Shown piece by piece: positions 8,955 to 18,013 of a stretch of 64,000 nucleotides of DNA. The DNA is from Streptomyces canus 299MFChir4.1 (GTDB taxonomy: Bacteria > Actinomycetota > Actinomycetes > Streptomycetales > Streptomycetaceae). Each line of letters opens with the position of its first letter. The first letter of the stretch is position 1. Below the pieces are notes generated by a model. That model was not told the origin of the DNA, made no database searches, and saw nothing but the letters and a program-made list of their open reading frames with translations. The position numbers and the translations under genes are program-made. Location of the stretch: contig NZ_KB911588.1 in assembly GCF_000383615.1 (NCBI RefSeq), positions 124,001 through 188,000 of the forward strand, in the 5' to 3' direction.

Positions 8955-9248
8955 CCTCCTCAGTATGCGCCTACGGCCGCCCGGGCCGCGCCGTCTGTCC
9001 AGGACCGATACGAACACGCAACGGGCCAGGGCCCGCGGAACACGTCGCGAAGATCGCCGAGAAGGGCCTGCGCACCGACGTGGCCGGGATCCGCGCTTGC
9101 CGTTTCTCTCGGGGGTCTTCCCTCCCGGCCGGCCAAGAAGTAGGTAAGAACCCCCTGGCCAGGGGCAACTTTCTCGGTGGTTGCGGGTCCAACCTGCGCC
9201 CGGTGTGGAATCAGTGCCGGGGTCCTTCTGTCCCATGTGGGGGATGTC

Positions 9249-10583
9249 ATGAGTTCTGTCGTCGTCGGGCGTGCGGTTGCGGGGGCGCTGGTCCTCGCCG
9301 GGCTCGGGAGCGGGGTCGCGTTCGCCGATGACGCGGCGCCCAGTGACGGGCTGGAGATCCAGGCGCCGTACGAGCAGGCGGTCGTCGTCGCGCCCGGTGA
9401 CGGCGGTGCGGCGCAGTACCGGTCGATGGCGCTCGGGCTCCAGCACTACAACAGCGACGTCACCGTGATTGACGGGCGGCTGACCGTCGACGCCTCCGGG
9501 CTCGCGGGGGTCGCCGAGATCGCCTGGCCCGACAACTGCGTGCCGGACGACGCCGGCACCGTCGCCGTCTGCGACACCGGCGACGTCCCGGTCCGTTACA
9601 CCCCGCAGGTGCGGCTGAGGCTGCGGGCCGTCGCCGGCGCCGCCGTGGGCGCGCAGGGGGCGATCGAGTACTCCGCCACGGCCACCGGTGGCCCGGACGG
9701 CACGCTCACCGCCCCGGAGTACTCCGCGGAGACCTTCGTGACCGTCGGCTCCGGCCCGGACCTCGGTGTCAGCGCCCCGCAGGACGTCTCCGGCGTGGCG
9801 CCCGGCACCGACCTCACCGTGCCGTTCTCCGTCTCCAACACCGGCAACGAGACCGCCCACGGCTTCACCGTGCAGATGTGGGCGACGTACGGCCTCGACG
9901 TCATCACCCGCTACCCGCAGTGCACCTACACCGGCCCGGACGACGCCGGCACCCAGTACCCGGCCATGACACACGTGACCTGCTCCTTCGACACCGATGT
10001 CGCGCCCGGCGGCACTGTGGAGCTGCCCGAGCCGCTGCGGCTCGCGGTCACCGGCCACGCGCTGCACGAGCGGTTCGACTACGAGGTCGAGCCCGCCGGT
10101 GACGTCACCGACCTCGACAGCTCGGACAACGGCCGCGCCTGGCACATCGACGCCGCCAACACCGCCGACTTCGCCGTGCACGGCACCGAGGTGAGCGGCG
10201 CGCAGGGCGACACCGTGACGGCCGGTTTCCGCTTCGTCAACCGCGGGCCGGCCTGGGTCGCCGACGTCGCCTCGGGGGACCCGGTCCCCGCGATCGACTA
10301 CTACCTCCCGCCGGGCACCACCGCCACCTCCGTGCCCAGCACCTGCCGCACCGGCGCGCCGTCCGCCGACTCCCCGGCGGTCCCGCACTACGTCTGCACC
10401 CTGCCGACCTGGACCAGGCCCGACCTGAAGGTCAGGTTCCCGTTCCGGCTGCGGGTCGACCAGGTGATCCCCGATGCCACGGGCCGGGTCATCGTCCGTC
10501 CCTACGACGGCAGCGCGGTCTTCGCCTTCGACCCGAACACCCGGAACAACTCCGCCAAGGTGGTCGTCAACCCGTCCGCCTGA
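9249..10583 (+). CDS. Secreted protein of unknown function with beta-rich repeats
   Basis: A 444-residue exported protein. The signal peptide is clear (SSVVVGRAVAGALVLAGLG, then SGVAFA before DDAAP). No membrane anchor or sortase motif is visible at the C-terminus. The body is Val/Thr/Asp rich and looks like several immunoglobulin-like or DUF11/CARDB-like beta domains (for example VPFSVSNTGNETAHGF and FRFVNRGPAWVADV). Such domains usually mediate binding rather than catalysis. It starts at ATG 9249. A hairpin that also serves the convergent TerD gene follows. Confidence 0.7.
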   Translation: MSSVVVGRAVAGALVLAGLGSGVAFADDAAPSDGLEIQAPYEQAVVVAPGDGGAAQYRSMALGLQHYNSDVTVIDGRLTVDASGLAGVAEIAWPDNCVPDDAGTVAVCDTGDVPVRYTPQVRLRLRAVAGAAVGAQGAIEYSATATGGPDGTLTAPEYSAETFVTVGSGPDLGVSAPQDVSGVAPGTDLTVPFSVSNTGNETAHGFTVQMWATYGLDVITRYPQCTYTGPDDAGTQYPAMTHVTCSFDTDVAPGGTVELPEPLRLAVTGHALHERFDYEVEPAGDVTDLDSSDNGRAWHIDAANTADFAVHGTEVSGAQGDTVTAGFRFVNRGPAWVADVASGDPVPAIDYYLPPGTTATSVPSTCRTGAPSADSPAVPHYVCTLPTWTRPDLKVRFPFRLRVDQVIPDATGRVIVRPYDGSAVFAFDPNTRNNSAKVVVNPSA

Positions 10584-10599
10584 CGACGGGGACGGGGGT

Positions 10600-10638
10600 G
10601 GGGTGAGGGGGCGGGCCGGCCGCCGGCCCCCTCACCCC
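10600..10638. terminator. Bidirectional terminator between convergent genes
   Basis: A perfect 13-bp inverted repeat (GGGGTGAGGGGGC / GCCCCCTCACCCC) with a 13-base loop sits between the stop of the secreted-protein gene and the stop of the TerD gene, overlapping the last codons of the latter. It can terminate transcription from both sides. Confidence 0.75.
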
Positions 10639-11162
10639 CGTACGCCGCCCATCTCCGCCATGAATCCCGCGGGGTTGCTGTCGAAGCCCCGGATCAGCTC
10701 TCCGAGGTGCCACGCCCCGGACGCGTCCCGGGTGAACTCAGCGATCGTCGCGGCCGTGGCGTCCGCGACGCCCGCGAAGTCGTCGGCCAGCAGCTGCCGG
10801 TAGCCCTCGACGACGAGCACCCCCGCGTGGGTGAGATCGCCGAAGGTGCGGGGGCCGCCGTTCTGGTGGATGGCGACGCCGACCACCACCCGCCCGTACG
10901 CGGACGACAGGCGCTCGAACTCCAGCTCCATCACCTCGACGAAGCCGAGGCCGAGGCCGGTCTCGCTGTGCCGGGTCATGGTGATGGTGCCGTCCGGCGA
11001 GCGGCTCTCGGTGTGCACGACGTACTCCGGCCGCCCGTACGGGTCGCCCGCCGCGTAGGTCGCGGCGACGATGTCGAGATGCCGGGCCGGTTCCCCGTAG
11101 GGGCTCGGATCCCACTTGAGCCGCACCTGGACCTTGCCAAGACCCGCACCATCGGCATGCAT
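10632..11162 (-). CDS. TerD-family protein
   Basis: A 176-residue TerD/CABP-type protein. The familiar features are present: an acidic calcium-binding-type segment, GTITMTRHSETGLGLGFVEV, and the closing pattern ALVVVGVAIHQNGG-like region with LARIEFTRD-like end (TIAEFTRDASGAWHLGEL). TerD proteins are linked to tellurite and stress resistance and bind calcium; Streptomyces carries many copies. No other ter gene is adjacent (a TerB-like gene lies 44 kb away). The start ATG 11162 follows GGGGAG with a 7-base gap. Confidence 0.8.
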   Translation of the reverse strand: MHADGAGLGKVQVRLKWDPSPYGEPARHLDIVAATYAAGDPYGRPEYVVHTESRSPDGTITMTRHSETGLGLGFVEVMELEFERLSSAYGRVVVGVAIHQNGGPRTFGDLTHAGVLVVEGYRQLLADDFAGVADATAATIAEFTRDASGAWHLGELIRGFDSNPAGFMAEMGGVRG

Positions 11163-11281
11163 CAAGCCGCTCCCCGTCGGAGTTCCCCCGGGACTAGCCC
11201 GCTTGTTGAAGTATGTGCTCCGGTCGGCTTCTTGATGCCTCCCTGACGGTTGTCTCCTGGTCAGGTCTCGCCCGGGAGCCG

Positions 11282-12076
11282 TCAGCCGGCCTCCGCACCC
11301 GAGCTGCGCCAGAGGCTGGCCGTCTCCTCCGCGGCGCCGGGCGCGACCAGCAGCAACGGCTGGTTGTGGGAGGGGAGTTCGGGCAGGGCCACCGCTCCCG
11401 CCTCCCGCGCGATCAGCAGTGCCGGGAGCCCGTCGACCGCGTGGAAGGAGCCGATCGCCGCCGCCGTCGCCCGGCCCGCCGCGACCTGTGCGAGGGAGAG
11501 GGCCGTCGAACCCATCACGCGCACCGTGCAGAGCCGGTCGGCGAGTTCGGCGAGGAGGGCGTCCATGCCGGGCCAATGGGCGTGCGCGGCCCACTCGGTG
11601 AGGAAGACATGGCCGGTGAGGGTGGTGTGGGCGGCCGCGTGCACCCGGGTGCCGTTCAGATACGCCCCGCGGCCCCGGACCGCGGTGAACGTCTCGCCGC
11701 GCCACGGGTCCGCCACCACGCCGAGCAGCGGGGTGCCGTCGGCGGCGGCCAGACCGAGCGAGAAGGAGCACCAGCCCAGTCCGTGCGCGTAGTTGGTGGT
11801 GCCGTCGACCGGGTCGATCACCCAGTGCGGGGCGCCGGCGACGCCCTCCGTCGTGCCGTACTCCTCACCGACGATCCCGTGGCCGGGGAAGGCCCGCCCG
11901 AGCACGTCGCGGGTGTGCGTCTCCACCGCCTCGTCGGTGGCGGTCACGATGTCCGCGGGCCCGTCCTTCTCCCGCACCTCGGCACCCGGGTCGCGCGGGC
12001 GCCGGATCGCTTCCGACGCCCAGGCCGCGAGTTCCGTCGCGACCTCCAGGGCCCTGTCGAGATCCACGTCAGCCAT
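11282..12076 (-). CDS. Inositol monophosphatase family protein
   Basis: A 264-residue Mg-dependent sugar-phosphatase of normal length. Metal-binding motifs: GEEYG (Glu71-Glu72), WVIDPVDGTTNYAHG (Asp88, Asp91) and the third site AVDGLPALLIAREAG, where the usual Trp of WDxA is Val but the Asp is kept. Likely substrates are myo-inositol-1-phosphate, histidinol phosphate or 3'-phosphoadenosine compounds; the sequence alone does not choose. It starts at ATG 12076 and stands alone 89 bases after the end of the histidine-kinase gene on the same strand. Confidence 0.88.
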   Translation of the reverse strand: MADVDLDRALEVATELAAWASEAIRRPRDPGAEVREKDGPADIVTATDEAVETHTRDVLGRAFPGHGIVGEEYGTTEGVAGAPHWVIDPVDGTTNYAHGLGWCSFSLGLAAADGTPLLGVVADPWRGETFTAVRGRGAYLNGTRVHAAAHTTLTGHVFLTEWAAHAHWPGMDALLAELADRLCTVRVMGSTALSLAQVAAGRATAAAIGSFHAVDGLPALLIAREAGAVALPELPSHNQPLLLVAPGAAEETASLWRSSGAEAG

Positions 12077-12165
12077 GCCGGCCACCCTACGGGGACGGGG
12101 CCCGGCGGCCGGCGACCTTCCGGTGAACCCCGGATGGCCCCTGCCCCACCGCGCTGTCCCGTCCC

Positions 12166-13389
12166 TCACCCCACCTCGTCGCCGCTCACCGACGGCTGCA
12201 GGGGCAGGGCCGTACGCACCTCGAAGCCGCCCCCCGGGCGCGGTCCCGCCCGCAGTTCGCCCCCGACGGAGTGGGCGCGTTCGCGCATGCCCATGACGCC
12301 GAAGCCCTTCGACGGCTCGGCGGCCGCGGTGGGCGGGCCCTCGTCGGTGACCGTGATGAGGAGGCGGGGGCCGTCGTAGACGAAGCGGACGTGCGCGGCC
12401 TGGGTGGCCGCGTGCTTGGTGACGTTGATGAGCGCCTCCTGCACGATCCGGAACGCGGTCAGGTCCACGCCCGGGGACAGAGGCTGCGGCTCGCCCTCCG
12501 TGGCGACGGTGACGGTGATCCCGGCGGAGGCGCACGAGGAGACCAGTTCCGGCAGCCGGGCGAGGCCGGGGGCGGGCTCCAGCGGGGCGCCCTCGTCGTC
12601 GGTCTGGCGCAGCAGACCGAGCGTGGCCTTCAGTTCGCGCAGTGCGGACGACGTCGTGCCGGTGAGGTCGTGCAGGATCTGCCGGGTCTGCCGCGGGTTG
12701 GCGAGCGCGAGGTGCTCGGCGGTGCCGGCCTGGGCGTTGGCGAGTGCCAGGTGGTGGGCGACGACGTCGTGCAGCTCCCGGGCGATCCGCATGCGTTCCT
12801 CGGTGACCCGGAGCCGCGCCTCCTCCTCCCGGGTGCGTTCGGCGTGCTCGGCGCGGGCCTGGGTGGCCTCGAGGTAGGCCCGCCGCAGCCGGGTCATGGT
12901 GCCGGCGGCGAGCGGGAGCAGCAGCCAGAAGACGGGGCCGACGGTCCTCAGGATCAGCGACACATGGTCCATGGAGTCGGAGAAGGCCGCGGCGACCGTG
13001 AGCACCCCCATGGTCGTGAAGCCGTAGACGCGGATGGTGGGGCGCTCGGTGAGGGTGGCCAGCCAGTACAGCGACGCCATGACGGGGCCCAGCAGCAGGG
13101 GCGTGAGGAGGTACCCCTCCGCGATCACGATCGTGGCGCAGACGGCGTTGATCACGACGGTCGCGCGCGGGTGGGTGCGGTGCTTGAGCAGGGCGAGGCA
13201 GGACACGCCCATGAGGGCCACGGCCACCTTGTCGTCGTCCGGTGGTGCGGCCCCGGGCAGCGTGAGCGAGGCGCCGAGCGTCGCTGAGCCCATCAGCGCC
13301 AGGACCAGTGCCAGGTCGACGAGGAACGGGTGGCGGCCCGACAGGTCCTCCAGGCGGTCCGCGTAGCGCCGCTCCATGCTCGTGGTCAT
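12166..13389 (-). CDS. Membrane sensor histidine kinase (NarL/DesK type), no adjacent response regulator
   Basis: A 407-residue kinase with about five N-terminal membrane helices (~25-170), a coiled linker (RRAYLEATQARAEHAERTRE), the phospho-acceptor motif RIARELHDVVAHHLA (HisKA_3) and a C-terminal ATPase domain (IVQEALINVTKHA; DEGPP; FGVMGMRERA). In this family the His passes phosphate to a LuxR-type regulator. No regulator gene is next to it; instead it lies 96 bases downstream of an MMPL transporter on the same strand, which suggests sensing of, or control over, that exporter's substrate. Confidence 0.9.
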   Translation of the reverse strand: MTTSMERRYADRLEDLSGRHPFLVDLALVLALMGSATLGASLTLPGAAPPDDDKVAVALMGVSCLALLKHRTHPRATVVINAVCATIVIAEGYLLTPLLLGPVMASLYWLATLTERPTIRVYGFTTMGVLTVAAAFSDSMDHVSLILRTVGPVFWLLLPLAAGTMTRLRRAYLEATQARAEHAERTREEEARLRVTEERMRIARELHDVVAHHLALANAQAGTAEHLALANPRQTRQILHDLTGTTSSALRELKATLGLLRQTDDEGAPLEPAPGLARLPELVSSCASAGITVTVATEGEPQPLSPGVDLTAFRIVQEALINVTKHAATQAAHVRFVYDGPRLLITVTDEGPPTAAAEPSKGFGVMGMRERAHSVGGELRAGPRPGGGFEVRTALPLQPSVSGDEVG

Positions 13390-13485
13390 CGTGTTCTCCG
13401 GTGGGTGGGCTCAGGGCCCATGGTGAACGAACGGGGCCGCCCGCGTCGTACGACGACACGGGCGGCTCCTGGTGGGGGGTGGAGG

Positions 13486-15714
13486 TCAGACGCGTGCGGT
13501 CTCCTGGCCGGCGGGCGCGGGCTCGGGGCTGTCCGCCGCCCTGGTGAGCGCCTCGCCCTCGACGTCCACGCGGGGCAGGGCCCGGTCCAGCCACTTCGGC
13601 AGCCACCAGGCCTTGTCGCCGAGCAGGGCGAGTACGGCCGGCACGATGGCCATCCGGACCACGAAGGCGTCGAGGAGGACGGCCGCGGCCAGGCCGAACC
13701 CGATCATCTTGATCATGGAGTCGCTCTCGCCGATGAACCCGGCGAAGACCGCGATCATGATCATGGCGGCTGCCACGACCACCCGGGCGCTGTGCCGGAA
13801 CCCGGAGGTGACGGCCTGGTGGGCGCTCTCGCCGTGGACGTACGCCTCGCGCATCCGGGAGACCAGGAAGACCTCGTAGTCCATGGCGAGGCCGAAGACG
13901 ATGCCCACCAGGAAGATCGGCATCAGGCTCATGATCGGGCCGGTGGTCTCCACGCCCAGCAGTCCGGCGCCGTGTCCCTCCTGGAAGACCACGACGACCG
14001 CGCCGAGGGAGGCCAGGACGGAGAGCAGGAAGCCGAGGGCCGCCTTCAGCGGGACGAGCAGGGAGCGGAAGACCACCATCAGCAGCACGATCGCGAGGCC
14101 CACCACGACGATCAGGTACGGCACCAGCGCGGACTGCACCTTCTCGGAGATGTCGATGTTCAGCGCGGTGGTGCCGGTGACCTCGAAGGTGGCGCCGGTC
14201 GCGGACTCGACGCCGGGGCGCTCGCCGCGGATCGTGGTGACCAGGTCCTTGGTCTTCTCGTCGGTCGGCGCGGTGGACGGCACGACCGAGAAGACGGCCG
14301 TGTCACCGGCCTCGTTGAAGCGAGCCGGGGAGACGGACACGACACCCTTCGTCGCCCCTATCTCCTGCGCGATCGTCGAGGCCGCCCCCTTGGCGTCGTC
14401 GTCGCCCTTGGCGTCCACCACGACGGTCAGCGGGCCGTTGAAGCCGGGCCCGAAGCCCTCGGCCAGCGCGTCGTAGGCCCGGCGCTCGGTCGTGGACGTC
14501 GACTTGGCCTCGTCGCCGGGCATGCCCAGCTGGAGGGAGGTCATCGGCAGCGCGAGGGCCCCGAGGCCGACCACGCCCAGCAGCAGCACGGGCAGCGGTC
14601 GGCGCAGCACGAACCGGGCCCAGCGGGTGCCACCGTTGTCCTTGGTCTCCGCCACGCCGTTGTCCTTGGTCTCCGCTTCGCCACGGCCGCTCCTGCGGGC
14701 CTTGCGCCTGAGGACGGCGTTCGGCCAGAAGCCGAGGAGCGCCGGGACCAGGGTCAGCGCGATCACCACGGCGACGACGACCGCGCCCGCCGCGGCCAGG
14801 CCCATCTTGGTGAGCATCGGGATGCCGACCACCGAGAGCCCGGCGAGGGCGATCACGACGGTCAGGCCCGCGAAGACGACCGCGGAGCCGGCCGTACCGA
14901 CCGCGAGGGACGTCGCCTCCTGGGCTGCCCGCCCCTTGGCGCGTTCCTCGCGGTAGCGGGAGACGACGAACAGGGCGTAGTCGATGCCGACGGCGAGGCC
15001 CAGCATCATCGCCAGGGTGCCGGTCGTGGTGGACAGGCCGAGGGCGTCGGCCAGGGCGAGGATCGTGGCCATGCTGACGCCGACGCCGATGAGCGCGGTC
15101 AGCAGCGGGAGTCCGGCCGCGGCCAGCGAGCCGAAGGTGACGAGGAGAACGACCGCGGCGATCGCGACACCGATCCCCTCGGCCGCACCGCCCGCGCCGC
15201 CGCGGTCGTCCATGGCGGTGCCGCCCGCGTCGACGGTCAGCCCGGCGTCCCGGGCCTCGTCGAGGGCCTTCTGCAGCTGTGTCCTGCTCACGTCGGTGAG
15301 GTCGTCGGCGGCGACCTTGTAGGTGACGGTGGCGTACGCCGTCGTGCCGTCCTTGCTCACCGCCTTCGCCTGGAAGGGGTTCACGGCGGACGCGACCTGC
15401 GAGCCGTCTGCCAGGTCGGCGACGGCGTCCTCGACGGCCTTCCTGTCGCCGGCCGCGGTGACCTTCGCCCCGTGCGGCGCGACGAAGACGACCCGTGCGG
15501 TCGCGCCGTCGGCGGTGGCCCCGGGGAAGCGCTGTTCCATGAGGTCGAACGCCTTCTGGGACTCGATGCCCGGCATCGAGAACCCCTCGTCGGCCGCACC
15601 GGGCGCCTTCAGGGCTCCCAGCCCGACGGCGGCCAGGACGGCCGCCCAGACCAGGGCGACGTACCAGCGTCGCCGGAAGGCCAGGCGGCCCACGCGGTAA
15701 AGGAAAGTAGCCAC
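13486..15714 (-). CDS. MMPL/RND-family exporter
   Basis: A 742-residue membrane transporter of the MMPL (mycobacterial membrane protein large) family. It has the expected two halves, each with a large extracytoplasmic domain and a helix bundle of about six segments. Family-typical stretches include GIDYALFVVSRYREE in the first half and GLAMDYEVFLVSRMREA in the second; the Asp and Tyr in the helices belong to the proton-relay region. Substrates in the family are lipids or hydrophobic metabolites. I prefer GTG 15714 (VATFLYRVGR) behind GGAG; ATG 15732 is the alternative. It is probably co-transcribed with the histidine kinase. Confidence 0.9.
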   Translation of the reverse strand: MATFLYRVGRLAFRRRWYVALVWAAVLAAVGLGALKAPGAADEGFSMPGIESQKAFDLMEQRFPGATADGATARVVFVAPHGAKVTAAGDRKAVEDAVADLADGSQVASAVNPFQAKAVSKDGTTAYATVTYKVAADDLTDVSRTQLQKALDEARDAGLTVDAGGTAMDDRGGAGGAAEGIGVAIAAVVLLVTFGSLAAAGLPLLTALIGVGVSMATILALADALGLSTTTGTLAMMLGLAVGIDYALFVVSRYREERAKGRAAQEATSLAVGTAGSAVVFAGLTVVIALAGLSVVGIPMLTKMGLAAAGAVVVAVVIALTLVPALLGFWPNAVLRRKARRSGRGEAETKDNGVAETKDNGGTRWARFVLRRPLPVLLLGVVGLGALALPMTSLQLGMPGDEAKSTSTTERRAYDALAEGFGPGFNGPLTVVVDAKGDDDAKGAASTIAQEIGATKGVVSVSPARFNEAGDTAVFSVVPSTAPTDEKTKDLVTTIRGERPGVESATGATFEVTGTTALNIDISEKVQSALVPYLIVVVGLAIVLLMVVFRSLLVPLKAALGFLLSVLASLGAVVVVFQEGHGAGLLGVETTGPIMSLMPIFLVGIVFGLAMDYEVFLVSRMREAYVHGESAHQAVTSGFRHSARVVVAAAMIMIAVFAGFIGESDSMIKMIGFGLAAAVLLDAFVVRMAIVPAVLALLGDKAWWLPKWLDRALPRVDVEGEALTRAADSPEPAPAGQETARV

Positions 15715-15971
15715 GGCGGGGGATCTCCACATCTGGTGCCGAACGGTCCACCCAGGCTGTCGGGACGAGGGCCCCTATGTCGTCGTGCGCCTGCCGACAT
15801 TCCCCGCTACTGAGAACGCAGTACGCGAATGCCCCCGCGTCCACCCCCGGGACTACCGCCTTTTCCGTTCCCTCACGGTCCTGCGGGAACCGGAACGCCT
15901 GTTCCTCTGTGTGTTCTCTGTGAAACCACCAGTTCTTTGAGGCTTGACCAGCCCAAGGGGGAACAAGAGCA

Positions 15972-17588
15972 GTGAAGTTCAGACGACTCAGACTCGCCGG
16001 AGCCGCGGTGAGCGCACTCGCCGTGGCCTGGACCGCGTCCCCGGTGTCGGCGGCCGCGCAGACCACGCCGACCCCACCGGCCGCCCCGACCGTGCCGACC
16101 CTCGCCTGGTCGGACTGTCAGGACGGCTTCCAGTGCGCGAACGCCCAAGTGCCCCTGGACTACCGGGATCCGCAGGGCAGGACCCTCACCCTGGCCGTCA
16201 TACGCAAGCCGGCGGCCGACCCCTCCAAGCGCAAGGGAACCCTGTTCCTGCAGCCCGGCGGCCCCGGCAACTCCGGCGTGGACTTCGTGCGCAACAACTA
16301 CGCCGACCTGCCGGCCGCCCTGCGCGACGACTTCGACGTCTTCGGCTACGACGTGCGGGGCGTCGGCCGGAGCTCACAGGTCGTGTGCTGGGACGACCCG
16401 ACCTACACCGGGGCCGTGACCGCCGCCAAGGGAGTCCCCGGCCCCGACGCCTACGAGCCCGCCCTCCAGCAGGCCGCCGACTTCGACCAGGCCTGCCAGA
16501 ACAACGCGGGCGACCTGCTGCCGTACATCGGCACCCAGTACGTGGCCCGGGACATCGACCTGCTGCGCCAGGCCCTCGGCGAGCAGCAACTGACCTACTA
16601 CGGGCGGTCGTTCGGCTCCTACATCGGTACGGTCTACGCCGCGATGTTCCCGAAGCGGGTCCGCGCGCTCGCGCTCGACGGGGCGTACGACCCGGAGCAC
16701 TACACGAACCGGCCCTACGCCTACGACCGGCCGCAGTACCTCGCCCTGGACGGCGCCATGGGCCGCTTCCTGGACTGGTGCAAGGCCGACCAGGCGACCT
16801 GCGGCTTCGGTGACGGCGACCCGCGGGGGGCGTTCGAGAAGCTGAAGGCCGACCTGGACGCCAACCCGGTGCCCACGGCCAACGGGGGCCAGGCGAACGG
16901 CTACACGCTGGTCTACCGGCTGATGTTCAACATCAACGAGGGCAAGGTCATCTGGCCGTCCTTCGGCGAGGCCCTGCGCAAGGCGCAGCTGCGCGACAAC
17001 ACGTCGTTCCTGCTGCGGCCGCCGTCCCCGGCCAGCTTCGACTTCCTCAACCCGAACGTCGTGGTCGAGTGCGTCGACAAGAAGTACCCGACCGACCCGG
17101 CCCTGCTGAAGCGCGAGGTCACGACCAACGCCAGGCTGGCACCGCTGCTGGGCCCGGCCATGGCGTACGGCCCGCCCACCTACGACCACCAGCACGCCAC
17201 CGCGTGTGTGCAGTGGAAGGGCGAGCACACCAGCCGCTACGCGGGCAACTTCCACGCGAAGGGCTCCGCGCCGATCCTCGTCATCGGCAACACCGGTGAC
17301 CCGGACACCCCGTACCAGGACGCGGTGGCGCTCTCCCGTGAGCTCGACAACGGCCGGCTGCTCACCTTCAAGGCCGAGGGGCACACCGCCTTCGGCCGCA
17401 GCGCGTGCGCGTCGGACGCGATCACGAACTACCTGGTGGACCGGAAGGTCCCGGCCCGCGGCGCGAGTTGCGCGGACGAGACCCAGCCGCCGTCGTCCAC
17501 CCCGACGGTGGCCCCGCCCGGCACGACGCTCTCGGAACTCCGCAACGGCGTCAACGAGCGGGTCGACCGGATCGGCTCGCTGCGGTAA
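15972..17588 (+). CDS. Secreted alpha/beta-hydrolase, tripeptidyl aminopeptidase (Tap/SlpD/SlpE-like)
   Basis: A 538-residue exported hydrolase. A signal peptide (KFRRLRLAGAAVSALAVAW to SAAA) precedes the catalytic domain. The oxyanion segment LFLQPGGPGNSG, the nucleophile elbow GRSFGSY (Ser near 215), an Asp in NTGDPDTPY and the His in EGHTAFGRSACAS form the triad, with the TAP-like C-terminal domain. Streptomyces relatives are mycelium-associated serine peptidases that remove N-terminal tripeptides. It starts at GTG 15972 after GGGGGA. A strong terminator follows, so it is probably a single-gene unit. Confidence 0.88.
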   Translation: MKFRRLRLAGAAVSALAVAWTASPVSAAAQTTPTPPAAPTVPTLAWSDCQDGFQCANAQVPLDYRDPQGRTLTLAVIRKPAADPSKRKGTLFLQPGGPGNSGVDFVRNNYADLPAALRDDFDVFGYDVRGVGRSSQVVCWDDPTYTGAVTAAKGVPGPDAYEPALQQAADFDQACQNNAGDLLPYIGTQYVARDIDLLRQALGEQQLTYYGRSFGSYIGTVYAAMFPKRVRALALDGAYDPEHYTNRPYAYDRPQYLALDGAMGRFLDWCKADQATCGFGDGDPRGAFEKLKADLDANPVPTANGGQANGYTLVYRLMFNINEGKVIWPSFGEALRKAQLRDNTSFLLRPPSPASFDFLNPNVVVECVDKKYPTDPALLKREVTTNARLAPLLGPAMAYGPPTYDHQHATACVQWKGEHTSRYAGNFHAKGSAPILVIGNTGDPDTPYQDAVALSRELDNGRLLTFKAEGHTAFGRSACASDAITNYLVDRKVPARGASCADETQPPSSTPTVAPPGTTLSELRNGVNERVDRIGSLR

Positions 17589-17607
17589 CGCTGCGCTGAC
17601 AGCGTGA

Positions 17608-17638
17608 GGGCCCAGGTCTCCCAGGGAGGCCTGGGCCC
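17608..17638 (+). terminator. Intrinsic terminator after the peptidase gene
   Basis: A 9-bp perfect stem (GGGCCCAGG / CCTGGGCCC) with a 13-base loop begins 20 bases after the stop codon. Confidence 0.8.
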
Positions 17639-17639
17639 T

Positions 17640-17830
17640 CTGACGCCTGGGTGAGGATCTCGCCCGCGTGCAGCGTGCGCTGAGCGCCCATCAGGTCGGT
17701 GAAGAGCGTGCCGATCTGGCTCGCCGTCTCCTACGGCGAGCTGCCGGGCCTGCAGGGCCACGGTCGCGGGAACGGTTCCGGCCGCCGCCGGACCTGCCGC
17801 CGCCAACCCCGCGAGTCATGACCGTGGCCA
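17640..17830 (-). pseudogene. Frameshifted remnant of an unidentified gene
   Basis: On the minus strand one frame reads like the end of a signal or membrane segment (GPAAAGTVPATVALQARQLA). About 30 bases further a second frame takes over with strong GC3 bias (ETASQIGTLFTDLMGAQRTL and HAGEILTQAS). No single frame spans both and no start codon is credible. I read this as a decayed gene fragment; the parent family is not recognised. The following 180 bases (to 18013) are relatively AT-rich and likely hold the promoter of the next gene. Confidence 0.35.
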
Positions 17831-18013
17831 CGAAAGCCACAAAAGGAGACCGCGGCCGCCAAAGGAAATTCGTTGGTGCATTCTCGTGGATATTTCGTGG
17901 ATACCGTCCGGTAGATCACCCACGAAATCCATTGCGGTCATAGCGGACTGATAACTTCCGCGTCACCGGCCTGGGGGAGCGTCAAAGCCGGTACCCCCCA
18001 CCCCTTTCTCTGA

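Noticed and set aside
11282..12076. Loss of the third metal-binding Asp in the inositol-phosphatase-like protein
   Set aside because: Aligning backward from REAG places the Asp of AVDG on the conserved Asp; only the Trp is replaced by Val.
13330..15813. 827-codon plus-strand frame opposite the MMPL gene
   Set aside because: Composition typical of an antisense shadow; MMPL signatures are on the minus strand.
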